Positions 49,700 through 60,656 of a stretch of 64,000 nt of DNA are shown piece by piece (positions within the stretch are counted from its first letter, which is position 1; the number at the start of each line of letters is the position of its first letter). This stretch comes from Marchantia polymorpha subsp. ruderalis (lineage: Eukaryota > Streptophyta > Marchantiopsida > Marchantiales > Marchantiaceae): the NCBI GenBank assembly GCA_037833965.1, contig AP031353.1, forward strand, positions 15,936,501 through 16,000,500, in the 5' to 3' direction. The translations under genes and the position numbers were made by a program. The notes beneath the pieces were generated by a model. That model was given only the letters and a program-made list of their open reading frames with translations, was not told the DNA's origin and made no database searches.

Positions 49700-51477
49700 G
49701 AGATCTAGAAATTATTTTTAAAACATTCATTAAGATTTTTCTTTCAATTTGCAAGCTACATTGAAAAAGTAGAAATATTTTTTATGCTATTTGACAAGAA
49801 CAAATTTCCACTCCTGAATGTTGTAGAGTGAAAAATTAGTATATTCGCTATAAAAGCAAAAATTCTTATACAATCTCCTGAAGAGCAAGGATTGTTGTTC
49901 ACGAACCTCAAATAATCACATCAAACGATAGAATATTACAAGAATTGTTTACTAGTTTATCATCAAATCAGATTAACACAGCTCCTATCATGGGTTGATT
50001 CATTAATTTCTGAAGATCAAAATATTGATATTGAGCATGGTGATGGCATTGTGATCTTGGAAGAAAAAGAGTAGTGTTCTTATAGAGAAGCTCAATAAGC
50101 TGGAGTAGAGTACTACCAAGAAGTGTGCGATGCAATTGTTGATAGATATAAACATTAAAGAATTGATGTAGCTTCCAAGAATTCAAATATTGATTGATAA
50201 CAAACGTACGTTCAAGCTTAAGTACACTCTAATAGATGATGAGAGTAAAAATTTCAAAATCAAATTGATGACTATAGATTTCACACAAGAGAATGATTAG
50301 GATTACAACAATTTTTTTTTACCTCTAGCAAAATCTGCTACAATTCTACTAATGCACTCACTTTAGTCAAATGATTATGATTATAACATCTCTTTATAGA
50401 TCTTTGAAAGAATAAATCTACATAATATAATTTATTGATTTCAAGAACAAAAGTTAAGATATGTCAAAAAAAGTCAAAATTGTTAAATCAAAAGTGAAAT
50501 GTTGATGAGTTCATAAAAGCACAAGGATTTTCGCGGAGTATTTATGATCTATATGTATACATGAAGAAGATAAATTGAGTAGTTTAAGTAGATGATTTTT
50601 TTATTTTGACAAAGAATCAATATTTTATTGACAGATCTGAAAACCAGCTAAAGTATGCATTTAAGATGAAATATGTGAATAAATCCAGGAGATTATTAGA
50701 GATGTATGTTTATAGATATTTGGAAAATAAAATACTATGGTTGAATCAAAACAGGTATGTTCAACGTGTGTTTGCCTACAGAAGTATAAACTACTTTGAC
50801 AACACACTTTTAATATTTTTCTGCTTAATATTCTATTAATTTCATAAAAAAATAAAAGATATAATCAATTTCTTATGACAAAGCTATGGATTGCATAATG
50901 TATTTGATGTTGTGCACAAAAATTGATATTGTTTTAACTATGGACAAGATGAGAAGTTTAGTTGGAAACAATGAAATGAAAACTATCACATCATCAGAGA
51001 GGGATTTTGTTAATATTAACTAACGTGTGATTTTAATTCAGGTGGCCAAACCCTAATTGGGATTTAGGTTTTGCTCTTCACTGTAAAGGAGGGGTAGACA
51101 AAGCTCTATTTGAATATCTTATGATTTTTTTATCAATAAAAACTTTTCTGCTTTTTCCGTCCTGTTTTTTCCTCGTGTTTTAGTGAATTCTTTGCATTAT
51201 GCAAGTCCAAGTCCATATTTCAAGTACCGAATAATTGTGTATTTTTTAACATATGTTAGCTACATGGTTGTATAGACGAACTTGCCTCGAATCAGGTAAT
51301 TTTCGCAGCTGTTATTCAAATATTTGACAGAATCGCTCCACCTTTCGTCGTAAGGTTAAACAAAACCACGTTGATCAGCTAGATTTGTTGGAAAGCATTT
51401 ACCTTCATGCATACCGGAGTGATTAAGGTAGAAATACTAGAGTGCAGATAATCAAAAAGTGACTCTAGTCGACAACA
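49700..51477 (+). mobile_element. Fossil Copia (Ty1-type) LTR retroelement with 3' LTR
   Basis: AT-rich region with plus-strand Copia reverse-transcriptase similarity across about 50,220-50,960 and a probable 3' LTR at 51,008-51,477. The LTR starts TGTTAATATTAACTAACGTG after a purine-rich tract (GAGAGGGATTT), contains an AATAAA signal near 51,136, and ends ACAACA. Directly after it comes CTTTGGTACCAGA, which resembles the initiator-methionine tRNA primer-binding site normally found after a 5' LTR. The element is broken in many places and looks old. The left border is uncertain. Confidence 0.6.
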
Positions 51478-54400
51478 CTTTGGTACCAGAATAGATTGTA
51501 CGTAGAACCATTTGAGTCCCTAATCTTTCAACAAAGTAAAAGGTTTCCAGTATTGCTTTCCAGCGCCAGAAAAAGCATTAAATTGCTTCTTGGTGAAGAA
51601 CTGAAAGTCAGAACATATTCTTACATAGTCATGACATGTAAGTGAACACTTTGGAGAATGATCGAATATTCGAACAGTTTTCCAATGATGAGAACCAGTC
51701 ACTGCCTGACTTGATCAGTCCTTCAGACATGCAATTTCAGGGTTCATTAGAGGTTTTAGCGACTGTGATGTCCAAGGGTAGTGAATGTGACGTGCGTCCA
51801 TGGCCAGCTCTGCGAACTAAGAGCTCATCAGCGAAAACCTGACATCTGAGAAAAGTTCGAGTCAACAGTCCAAACCAGCGTATACAAGCTTGATAACATC
51901 GTACTTCACTGCACTAAGTCATGATCTAGTGCAAGAGTAGCCAGCCGATTGTTCCTCGCGTTCAGTCTTAGTAGAACACTTTCTCCGGTCTCACTGATTG
52001 GCAATCCTAGGCACCGTGGCCTGGCTTTACGGATGGATAGTCGCGAGCTCAGAAGCGGAAATTATTGATGCCAACAAGCGCACGTGAAGGTAATAGGTGT
52101 TATAGACTTCCTGGACCTTCCGATAAGGACGACAAATTATGCACAGAAATTTGAGCCTGTAGTCTCTATCAACATTCGTAGCATGGGCCCGGGTTTCCTT
52201 TTCTGCCGGCAAGGATTTGGACAGCCTTGACGCTCAGCAGAAGCACCTGTATCCGACATAGGAGCGTTAATGTCTGAGAAATGTGAGAAATGGTTTACAA
52301 GAGCCTATTTTTGGGGAGGGATTTGTGAACAAACTCATTTACCAGGAGCGAAGGAATGAAGTGTCCAAGTTTCGCCGAACCGAAGTGTGTTAGGATTAGA
52401 CCTTAACCCCGAGGCGTTCGAGATTGACTACTTATACGGGCCTCGGTTCATGGAGCACCATCAGATCCCTTGGGTCAGCTCCCTACAGCGAAGCTTACTT
52501 CTGCTTTATGACATAGACCTTCAGAGGACGTGAAGCTACGACGCAATAGGGGTTAGCAATCGGACATCGTAGAACTGGACTACTGATCGAAAGCTGTATA
52601 GTAGCAGACTTATTAAGGGGTAGAGGTGGTGCATGGTACCGGTGCTGGCGGAGAATGCCCGTCCAGATGTTCTGATACGAGTGGCAAGGTGCAATATTTA
52701 TATCATGAACAGCGGCACATTGTGGAAAGCAGTCAAATCAGTGGACAAAGTTGTAGCTTTAAAAATTCTATTCTGCTTGCTTTCTTTTCATTCGGGAAAC
52801 CTAAGGCCGACGATCATTCTGGCATGAGGACAAATTCCTAAGTCTCATGGCTCTGGTAGTGGACAAAGTGTACGCAAATCCAGGAATTTTTCTCCAAAGA
52901 CTATACTTGGCAGTAGCTATGCCGTCGCTAGCCTAGCCTAGTCATATCTAGTACGCAGATTCGGTATAAGGAAATGCAGAGACATGTTCTCAGCAATGGC
53001 AGATACTCTGATTATGGCAAGGCTATGGGTATAGTGCAGCTCGAGGCGTGAATGTAGCCGTCTTTCTGATACTCGGTAACTACATTCCTTTGCATTCCTG
53101 ACACATGCTGTAAAAATAATACACACAATCGTGGACACGTCTCTGATCTCGATCGGTCAGATTGATTGAATGAGGCACCGTTCTACATTCCGGGATTACG
53201 AGCGAACGAGCGATTAGCACGTACTTCCAAGCTCACAGAATAGTGCGCCTAGATGGAGCATTTATAGAAGCCGAGTCCACAGCTAGCGCAGCGAACCTAA
53301 GGTTTTAGGTTTTCGATCTGTGGAAAATATTGTTTTTAATCCCAGTGATGTACACGTATCTCCTTTCTCGGATTCTGCACAACCGTGATCTTCAGTGGAA
53401 ACACCATTTCCTTCTCATGTCAGCCCTCACTCCGAGCCCATCCCATCGTACTGTTTGCAAAAAGCATCTGACTCGCGGCCTTTTCCCCAGCTTGTGTTAC
53501 AGGCTGCTGGCGACTGAGTGGCCATCGTGAGTGCTGGCTGACTCTTCTTTGACGTGAGTTTGCTCTCGACGTTGTGGTCTCGACGCTGGACTGGTCTGCT
53601 GTCGCGATCTGAGTGGCCATGGAGGAAGGTTCACTGACTGCATCGGGTATCATTCAACAGTTGCACTGCTGCTCTCGGACGACCGAGCGAGCTGTCGTCC
53701 AGTGTATATTGTGGAGGGTCATGAGGAGGTGACGAGTTTCGACACTCAGCACCGCAGTGTACCTTGTAGGTTCCTTTGGGCCTGAGCATGCCAGGCCAGG
53801 CCAGGCCAGGGCAGATTACTTCCACTGTCAGGTGAGTACCATGAGCACTGACGCATAAAGCGAGCTATGCAGAAGTTTCTGAAGCTCGCTCTGGAACGAC
53901 ACGCTCGAGTACTTCGTGGTCCCACATACAACAGCTGTCGGAAATCAGAGTACATTGCTGCGCTGCTTTGTAACTGGATGGTCGTACTTCGAGAATAAGT
54001 ACCAACGACGTTATTCTCCTGCCCCAGGAATATACATCAACCAGTCTCACTCAGCGAAGCGAGATTAATGTCTTCCGATTTGCAGCCATAGCTGTAGCCC
54101 TGTTGTAACCGGTCTAGCTTTTCGCACCTCATATATATCAACACCTCGAGCCAAGTCTGAGTGTCAAGAGCTATCGAAGCCAGTCCGGAAAAATGTAAGT
54201 GGATTCGATGCTTGAATGAATTAATAGTATGTATAACAAAGACTAACTGGCCCACCTTCCTCCTAATTTCACTACAAATTTACAAGTTGTGCCGCTTTTG
54301 GACACATGACAAACTATGCCAGCGAATGAAGCCTGGAAGCAGTTCCACCTTTCCCACAGGTGGAATCGGTGCAAGCTCTAGCTCATCAAAAACTCAAATC

Positions 54401-54529
54401 CCAAAAAACCAAAATCGCGCTGAACCACCTACATCGCCTCGATCCGCTGTACAAGATGTTGAGCATTCCTATGCGTGAGTCTGATACGCAAGCTCTCTAA
54501 TTCTATCTGATATGGTCTTGAGCTTCTCG
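51478..54529. other. Intergenic DNA, no gene supported
   Basis: No recognisable domain on either strand. Contains a 5-bp satellite-like run (GCCAG)n at 53,789-53,810. The final part up to 54.5 kb may include the 3' untranslated region of the P450 on the minus strand. Confidence 0.45.
53789..53810. repeat. (GCCAG)n short tandem repeat
   Basis: Four consecutive copies of a 5-bp unit. Confidence 0.95.
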
Positions 54530-54568
54530 TCTGTCTGTCTGTCTGCCTGCCTGCCTGCCTGCCTGTCT
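54530..54568. repeat. (TCTG)n(CCTG)n microsatellite in the P450 3' end
   Basis: Compound tetranucleotide run ending 3 bp beyond the stop codon of the P450 at 54,571. On the transcript strand it reads (CAGG)n(CAGA)n at the start of the 3' untranslated region. Confidence 0.97.
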
Positions 54569-54570
54569 AC

Positions 54571-57283
54571 TTATAGTCCCTTATATACCCGCAGTGGCAA
54601 GCGTGGGGTCACGAGGACTTGTAAGGGTCGTGCCTTGGGCATGGTTGGACCACAACCTTCCTCCATGTCTACATCGTCGCATTTCATGCCGATGGGAAGA
54701 GCTAAATCGCATGTGTGCAGAAGCTGAGCTAATGTGAATTGCACGATGCTCAAGCCTAGGTTCAGGCCCACGCAGATTCTCCTGCCGGCTCCGAAGGGCA
54801 GGAGCTCGAAGTCCTCGCCTTTCACATCCGACGATCTTCTTCTGAACCGATCCGGATCGAACGCCAGCGGATTGTCCCATATTTTGGGATCTCTCTGAAT
54901 GGCGTACAAGTTTATGACCACTCTCGTCTTGCTCGGCAGCTCGTATCCGCCTATTTTCGTAGCTATCGTCGACTCCATCGGTGCACATAATGGCAGCACC
55001 GGATGCAATCGAAACGATTCTTTCACCACTGCATGAAGGTACTTGAGGCGTGCGAGATCTGATTCCTCCACCACCCTATCTTTACCCACCACGAAGTCCA
55101 GCTCCCTTTGAACCTTCTGTCTGATCTCTGGATGGCGCATCAGCTCGGTCAGTGTCCACTCCACTTGATTGGAGAACGTCTCGGTCCCGCCCGTCATCAA
55201 GTCCTGCAGTCGATCAAAGCCAAGACATTGTCGAGAACATCCAGATGGCCGAATTTAATAACTATTAAAAATTTCATTCGGAAGCTCAAGGCCTAATTCA
55301 TTGTGGGGGATTGCATGCATGGAAGATATGCCTCGAGTTTGACGAAGATACTGTTTCAGGAATCATCGATGAATATGGACACCATTTCTGATCCCTTGAG
55401 CAGGATTATATGAAGCCTTTCATGCTAGTAGAAAAACCTCGATGGCCTGAATGCTACGTACCTTGAGCAAAGCTTTCACATGCTCATCTGTCCGCTGGCG
55501 CCGGTGCATTTCGGTCTGCAGTGACAGAATCAAGTCCACGACGTCCTGAATTCCAGTGGTTCGAGGCCGCTGGCGGTGATCTTTCACTATAGCGGAGAGG
55601 AATCTTTCATAAACTCGGTAGAAGTACCACAGCTTCCAGTCCCAGACATCAGAATCGAGCTTTCTGAAGCCGGGGATGAATTCTCTCAACTGCCCCGTGA
55701 AGAAGCCTCCGCTGCTCAGACTCGCCACCATGTTCTGGAATGCCTTGGCCTCCTTGTAGTTCTCGGACTTCATAGACTTGGGACCGAAGTAGCTCTTGCC
55801 GAAAAGCATCTGAGTCGTGTGGTTGTACGCGAGCTCGTGCAGTTTCTTGCTCAATTGCACCACGCTGCCGTCGTGGCCCTCCTTCAATGCGCGCTTCACC
55901 ATGCTCAAGATTTCTTCTCGGCGCACCTCCTGCCAGCCTCCGTAGGCTGTCTTGAGCGGTGACTCTGTGTAATGAACCGCTTCGTATACCACTGCGGCTT
56001 TACAGGTCAACCACTGCAATTCACCGCGACCTACATCATTGGGTTGTTCGAGCTACATTACTTACAAAGCAATTCAAGCAGTCTGTCAACAATCCTTGCA
56101 CCCCGGAAATCTGCCCGACCACATCGACCGCTGGGTTTTACGAGCCACGAAGCCCATGAGCAATTTTCCGACAGAATCCCCAAGCCTCACTTCAATGTTC
56201 AGCGTTTGCAACCAGCCCCTTGTAACTCGAAGACCTTCAGACAAATTTGAAGGTTTGGAGTAACAGAGGATTTAACGAGGGGAGAAAATTGAGCCTTTCC
56301 CATGAAACATGGAGAATTTCTAAATGAAAATGGGACATGATGTAGAAAAGGCATGCGAGCTCGATAGGGTCGAGCAATTAATCATGCAAGCTGTGGAAAT
56401 GCCAGACAGAAGAAGTGAAGTGTAGGCAATGCAGTCAAATTCTCATTCTGATCGCGCGTGTGGGTAATGGATGCAGGTTTCCAGTCGGGAATGCAAGCTC
56501 CGTCATCCGATGGCTCCTTGCCTCGCTGCGAGCGAGCACGAGCGGCGTTGAGTACCAGAAAGGCTGAAGGAGCTGCTGCTGCTGCTGACAGCGCCGGCAG
56601 TGGAACGAGCGAGCGAGCGAGCGAGCGAGGGAAGAATGTGTGTCCGAATACGGTCTCAAAATAGCAAGCGGTAGAGGAGGAGGAGGAGGAGGAAAAGGAT
56701 ACTGGGGACTCAGAGACGCACACGTGCAAATTAAGGACCTGCAAATTGAGGACCTGCGGGAGAGAGGAGGAGGAGGAGGAGGAGGGCTCACCTGGAATTG
56801 TTCGAGGCGCTTGACGGGGAAGAGATTGGAGGAGGCTACTCTACGCACGAAGCGCCATTGGTCGCGCAGGGGAGCGAGAATGAGGCCGCGATTATTATAG
56901 TGGAGGATTTCGCCGGTGAGGGTGCGCGGGCGGGAGGAAGCGAACAGGTGGTCCTGCGTGCTGAACACCTCCTCCGCCATTTCAGCCGAGGAAACGACGA
57001 TCGTGGGCACAGAGCCCAGCTGCAGAAACATGAGCGATCCGTATTGCTTGGACAGATCCGTCAGCGCCTGGTGTGGCAGTTTGCCGAGTTGTAAGAGGTT
57101 TCCGACCACGGGCCATCCTTGCGGTCCGGGTGGCAGTCGCAACGATTTGTAGTCGATGGACTTCTCCAGCAAGTTCAGGAAGATGTACACGAAGAGGCCC
57201 ACGATGCCAATCAAAGTCGTTAGCATGTTGTGCTGCCCCAGCCAGGTTGACAGAGTGATACTCGATCCGTCCATGGCGGTCAT
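54571..57283 (-). CDS. Cytochrome P450, clan 71 type, three exons
   Basis: Predicted ER-anchored haem monooxygenase; substrate unknown. Exons (minus) are 57,283-56,792, 55,929-55,462 and 55,203-54,571, with GT-AG introns of 862 and 258 bp, both phase 0, at the same protein positions as in the P450 at 15.3 kb. Product 530 residues. In order: hydrophobic anchor at about 20-39, hinge LPPGPQGWPVVGN from 50, C-helix WRFVRR, canonical I-helix LMTGGTETFSNQVEW with Glu328 and Thr329, K-helix KESFR with Glu382 and Arg385, FDPDRF, and haem loop PFGAGRRICVG with Cys464. The frame is open upstream of 57,283 but contains no earlier ATG. A second ATG nine bases on (57,274) has the better context (GCCATGG). 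Intron 1 is packed with GCT, GAGC and GGA runs, and the upstream region is GA-rich on the transcript strand, with no TATA box seen. All key residues are intact, so it is probably functional. Confidence 0.93.
56566..56785. repeat. Cluster of simple repeats in P450 intron 1
   Basis: Runs of GCT (near 56,569-56,587), GAGC (near 56,606-56,629), GGA (56,676-56,695) and GGA (56,766-56,785). The last begins 2-3 bp inside the intron from the splice donor, so the transcript reads GTGAGCCCTCCTCCTCC. Confidence 0.95.
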
Positions 57284-57419
57284 GGCCTCAGCCTGATTCA
57301 ATCTCTTCTCGAGATCGTCAACGAACACACGATCGAGCCTCGTCTCAGCTGCTGCTGCCTACGGACGTCCGCTGTCACATCTTTCTCTCACGTCTGCCGA
57401 ATCCTCGACTCTTCTGCTG

Positions 57420-57670
57420 ACTGCTTCCTCTGATTTTCCTCCATCATCATCATCATGCTCATCAACCCTCTGACTCCCCAGACCTTCTCCTTCTCCTCCT
57501 TCTCTCTCTCTCTCTTTCTCTTTCTCTTTCTCTCTCCGCAGCCCTCAGTCCTCAGTCCTCAGCTCCGCCAATCGATCGCCCGAATCTCTGACTCTGCTCT
57601 ACTCTACTCTACTCTGCTCAGCTCCGCTCTCCTCTCCTCTGCTCTTCTGGAAAGTCCAGCAGATGGTCTC
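57420..57670 (-). promoter_or_regulatory. GA-rich leader or promoter of the second P450
   Basis: On the plus strand this is dominated by CT, CTTT and CTCT runs (for example TTCTCTCTCTCTCTCTTTCT and ACTCTACTCTACTCTGCTC), so the transcript strand is GAGA-rich. It begins about 140 bp upstream of the ATG at 57,283. GAGA tracts are known binding sites of plant BPC/GAGA factors. That role here is inferred. Confidence 0.45.
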
Positions 57671-60514
57671 TCTTCCAAATTCTGACTCTCGAGCTCTCTC
57701 GCTCGCTACGTGTTAACGATTGTGATCGCTCGCTAGTGCGAGCATCTGAGACCCGGATTGGGGCCCGAGAGCGAATCGAGAGAGCTGGGAAAATATGAAT
57801 TTTCCATCGTCTGCGCAATGCAAAATATCTATTGGGTACATGAGCAAGTGCAATTGGAAGTTAGCAGTTTTGTCCTTTAATATTTCTATTGGGAATGATT
57901 GCACGTTTTGACGGGAAATGATTGCACGAACGAAGACACCACCACTAAAGCGACTTTCGTAATCTAGAAAAAGGGAGAATCTGCTCATTGGAAGAGACCC
58001 ACTGAACTTTGATTGACATTTGGTGGACTCATGCCTTGTGAGCTAGCTCTTACTTTTCATTAGAAAAAAGAGCAGACAAATATACTTTAGCAGGGGAAAC
58101 TCTACTGAGGACGCAAGAGACAACGGTCACCCTGAGGGCTCATATTCTCTTTCGAGGAGGCTCGAGACTTCGTAAACCTTGGTTGGTAAAAGTATCATTG
58201 GGTCAGGAACAAGGATCTGATGCCAGAGTTAGTGCGGCTAAGCTCCTCTAAACCTTCTACATCTGGGAGCATATACAGTTGGCGTACATTGCAAAAGAAC
58301 GGCGAGCTTATGCTGGTACACTGTGGACCACTGATTTCTTTTCAACGAGCTCATGTGGGTCGATACTGTGCATGTCCCGATGAGCCAACCTTCTCCCCAT
58401 GGATATTAATTAAAGTGCAGGCAGATCTTGGTTGTTTTTCCGGGGATCTACAGTAGAATTCCTTGACCGGTTTCTATCAAAACTATTGAGCAGCGTTGGT
58501 TCCACTTGCTAAAGGACAACGTCCTCCTCGACCACTTTCGAGTCGTTTGATTCTCGAGCTGGTTGACAGTTGGGCCCGACTGTCAGTTTCCGAGCGTTTT
58601 CCATCCCTTTTATGTCACATGTTGGATCTTGATTTGTAATTTTGGCATCGTGTCCGGTCGTCGCTCAGATTCTTCCACTAATACTTGACATTTGGATCTC
58701 TTCCTTTCGTTCTTCTCAACCCTTCTACTCTGTCAGCGATATTTTCCTAACCGGGGTTAAGAAGTGATTCATGCCTCTTCTACTTCTCACGAGTGTGACC
58801 TTAGAATATAAGCTGACTGGACATTGTCATCACTCTCACTTCTTACGTAGCACGTAGCTTGCTGACTAGCCTAATTATTGGTAGCAATACTGCATTCGCA
58901 AGTGGGTCAGCTCTAAGAGAGAAGCTTAAATTCTTCATTCAAAATTCTGGAAAGCATTAGGACGTTATATAAAGAGGCCTTCCACATGCAATAAGTTTGA
59001 GGGGGTTAACATTATCCCCACTGCGGTTTTCACATGAGCATCATGTGTGCATGTTGTCGACGAATATAAGTTGGTAGCAGGTTTTAGACATTCTGAGCAT
59101 ATTAAGGTGTGGTCCAGCTATTTTTGTAAGAATGTAAATGAAGTTCTTCCTGACATTAGACCTTCATACATATCGATCGCTCTTCTAATGCAAACACCTG
59201 GCCCTTTTTATCAGTGGCATGGGCTCCGCCAAATGCTTTAGCACTTTTAGTTGTGACAGACGAGTGGTTTGAACAAGTGTCTTTCAGAATGCTTTTTCAC
59301 GAGGTCTCACCCGAAGTCGCTTCTTTTGATGGCATGCTAAATGTTCACGAGCTTTCCACATGCATCACTTTTCTTCCTTTTTATTCCATAATTTCGTGAC
59401 ATTGTGTGAATCTTCAGGTGCCCCAAATGTGGTTCCTCTTTCGTTTGTATTCTACGAGATGTCCGGAAAAAGCTGCGGTCCAGAGATGTTTGAGAGCTCC
59501 AATAGAACAAAAATGCACTTCGTGTGGCAATAAATGAAGAGGAACTGACCTTATCTGGAATACAAAATATAAATACACATTCTAAGCAGTTGCATGTTTA
59601 ATAGAATACCGTGTGCAGCTGTGACTCCAACTCACAATGGCAGCCAGCCGAGACTTTGACATTTTGGAATGGTTCTTGAGGACAGTCAACATTCTGACAC
59701 TTATACCCCCACTACCAATCCAAGCACATACAATAGTAGAAAATGTTGTCTTTCTTTCGGGGCAGGGCACATATTGCCGATCACGTGACGTCAAGTGCAT
59801 GAAAATGTCAGCTATACACCATCCACATACAACCGAGAGTGCGCATCGCCGAAGTTGTCTCGCTTTTTCATGATAAGTGAAATTTAACATGTTTTGTATG
59901 TTTCGTAATCGGTTAGAAGAAGGTGTGCTTCTTCGAAACTGGGGCTTGACCGAAGTCTCTACAACCTGCACCTCGAATTTGTCTCAAGAGTCAACAACCA
60001 TGCATTCTGCATGCATCACCTACGCTTTTGTCCGCTAGAATCACCCTCCGCGTTTTATGGTTATGGTGCTCTCAACCTTCCTGTGTCTTATCGCCCTCTA
60101 CAACTGTTGTTACAGGTATTCGTCAAAATCTACCAGGAAGGGTTTCTTCTATGGTGCCAACTTGAAATTTGTGCATATTGTTCCTTAAGTAGCATATTCA
60201 CATAAAATGGTCTCAAATTTTGTGCCTATAATTTGCACTCGTGCAAGAGCGTTAAGTACACTGCTATGCAACTCTACATTTGTACTTTTAATATTCTTTC
60301 ATCTTTCTTATCCTCCTGAACTTACTAATCTGTAGCATGACATACTGTATGTCTACATATTTCCGGTTTGTCTGGGTGGCCATAACAAATTATGATATCG
60401 AAAAGATCTGGAGTTCTGATTTTATACTTGCGGTAATGAAAAGTAATTGCTATTACGCAGCTGTTCCTGACACTGTAGTGGTCAACCAGATATTGAGAAT
60501 AACATGTTTGTGCT
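57671..60514. other. Intergenic DNA, no gene supported
   Basis: No recognisable coding sequence. A good TATA box (TATATAAAG, 58,966-58,974) stands in a promoter-like context, but downstream ATGs open only short frames. A small dyad TGACAGT/ACTGTCA lies near 58,563-58,584. Confidence 0.45.
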
Positions 60515-60656
60515 GTACAGTATTCTTTCATGTCTTGTGGGAGAATACTGTACGAATTCTGCAGAGCCGACGTTCAGGTCCTGTTTACTTGTCGAGGTAA
60601 AGTTCTCGCACAGTATTTCTTTCATACCTTACGGTTGCATACCGTACGAATTCTGC
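60515..60656. repeat. Diverged tandem repeat, each unit with a hairpin
   Basis: Unit A (from 60,518, CAGTATTCTTTCAT) and unit B (from 60,611, CAGTATTTCTTTCAT) are offset by 93-94 bp and share GTACGAATTCTGC at 60,550-60,562 and 60,644-60,656. In A, GTACAGTATTCT (60,515-60,526) pairs exactly with AGAATACTGTAC (60,542-60,553). In B, a shorter TACGGT/ACCGTA dyad occupies the equivalent place. Confidence 0.85.

Noticed and set aside
56458-57258. Plus-strand ORFs of up to 98 codons across exon 1 and intron 1 of the second P450
   Set aside because: They derive from simple repeats and from the complement of the P450 exon.
58966-58974. TATATAAAG as promoter of a gene at 59 kb
   Set aside because: Only short frames without recognisable content follow, so no gene can be attached to it.
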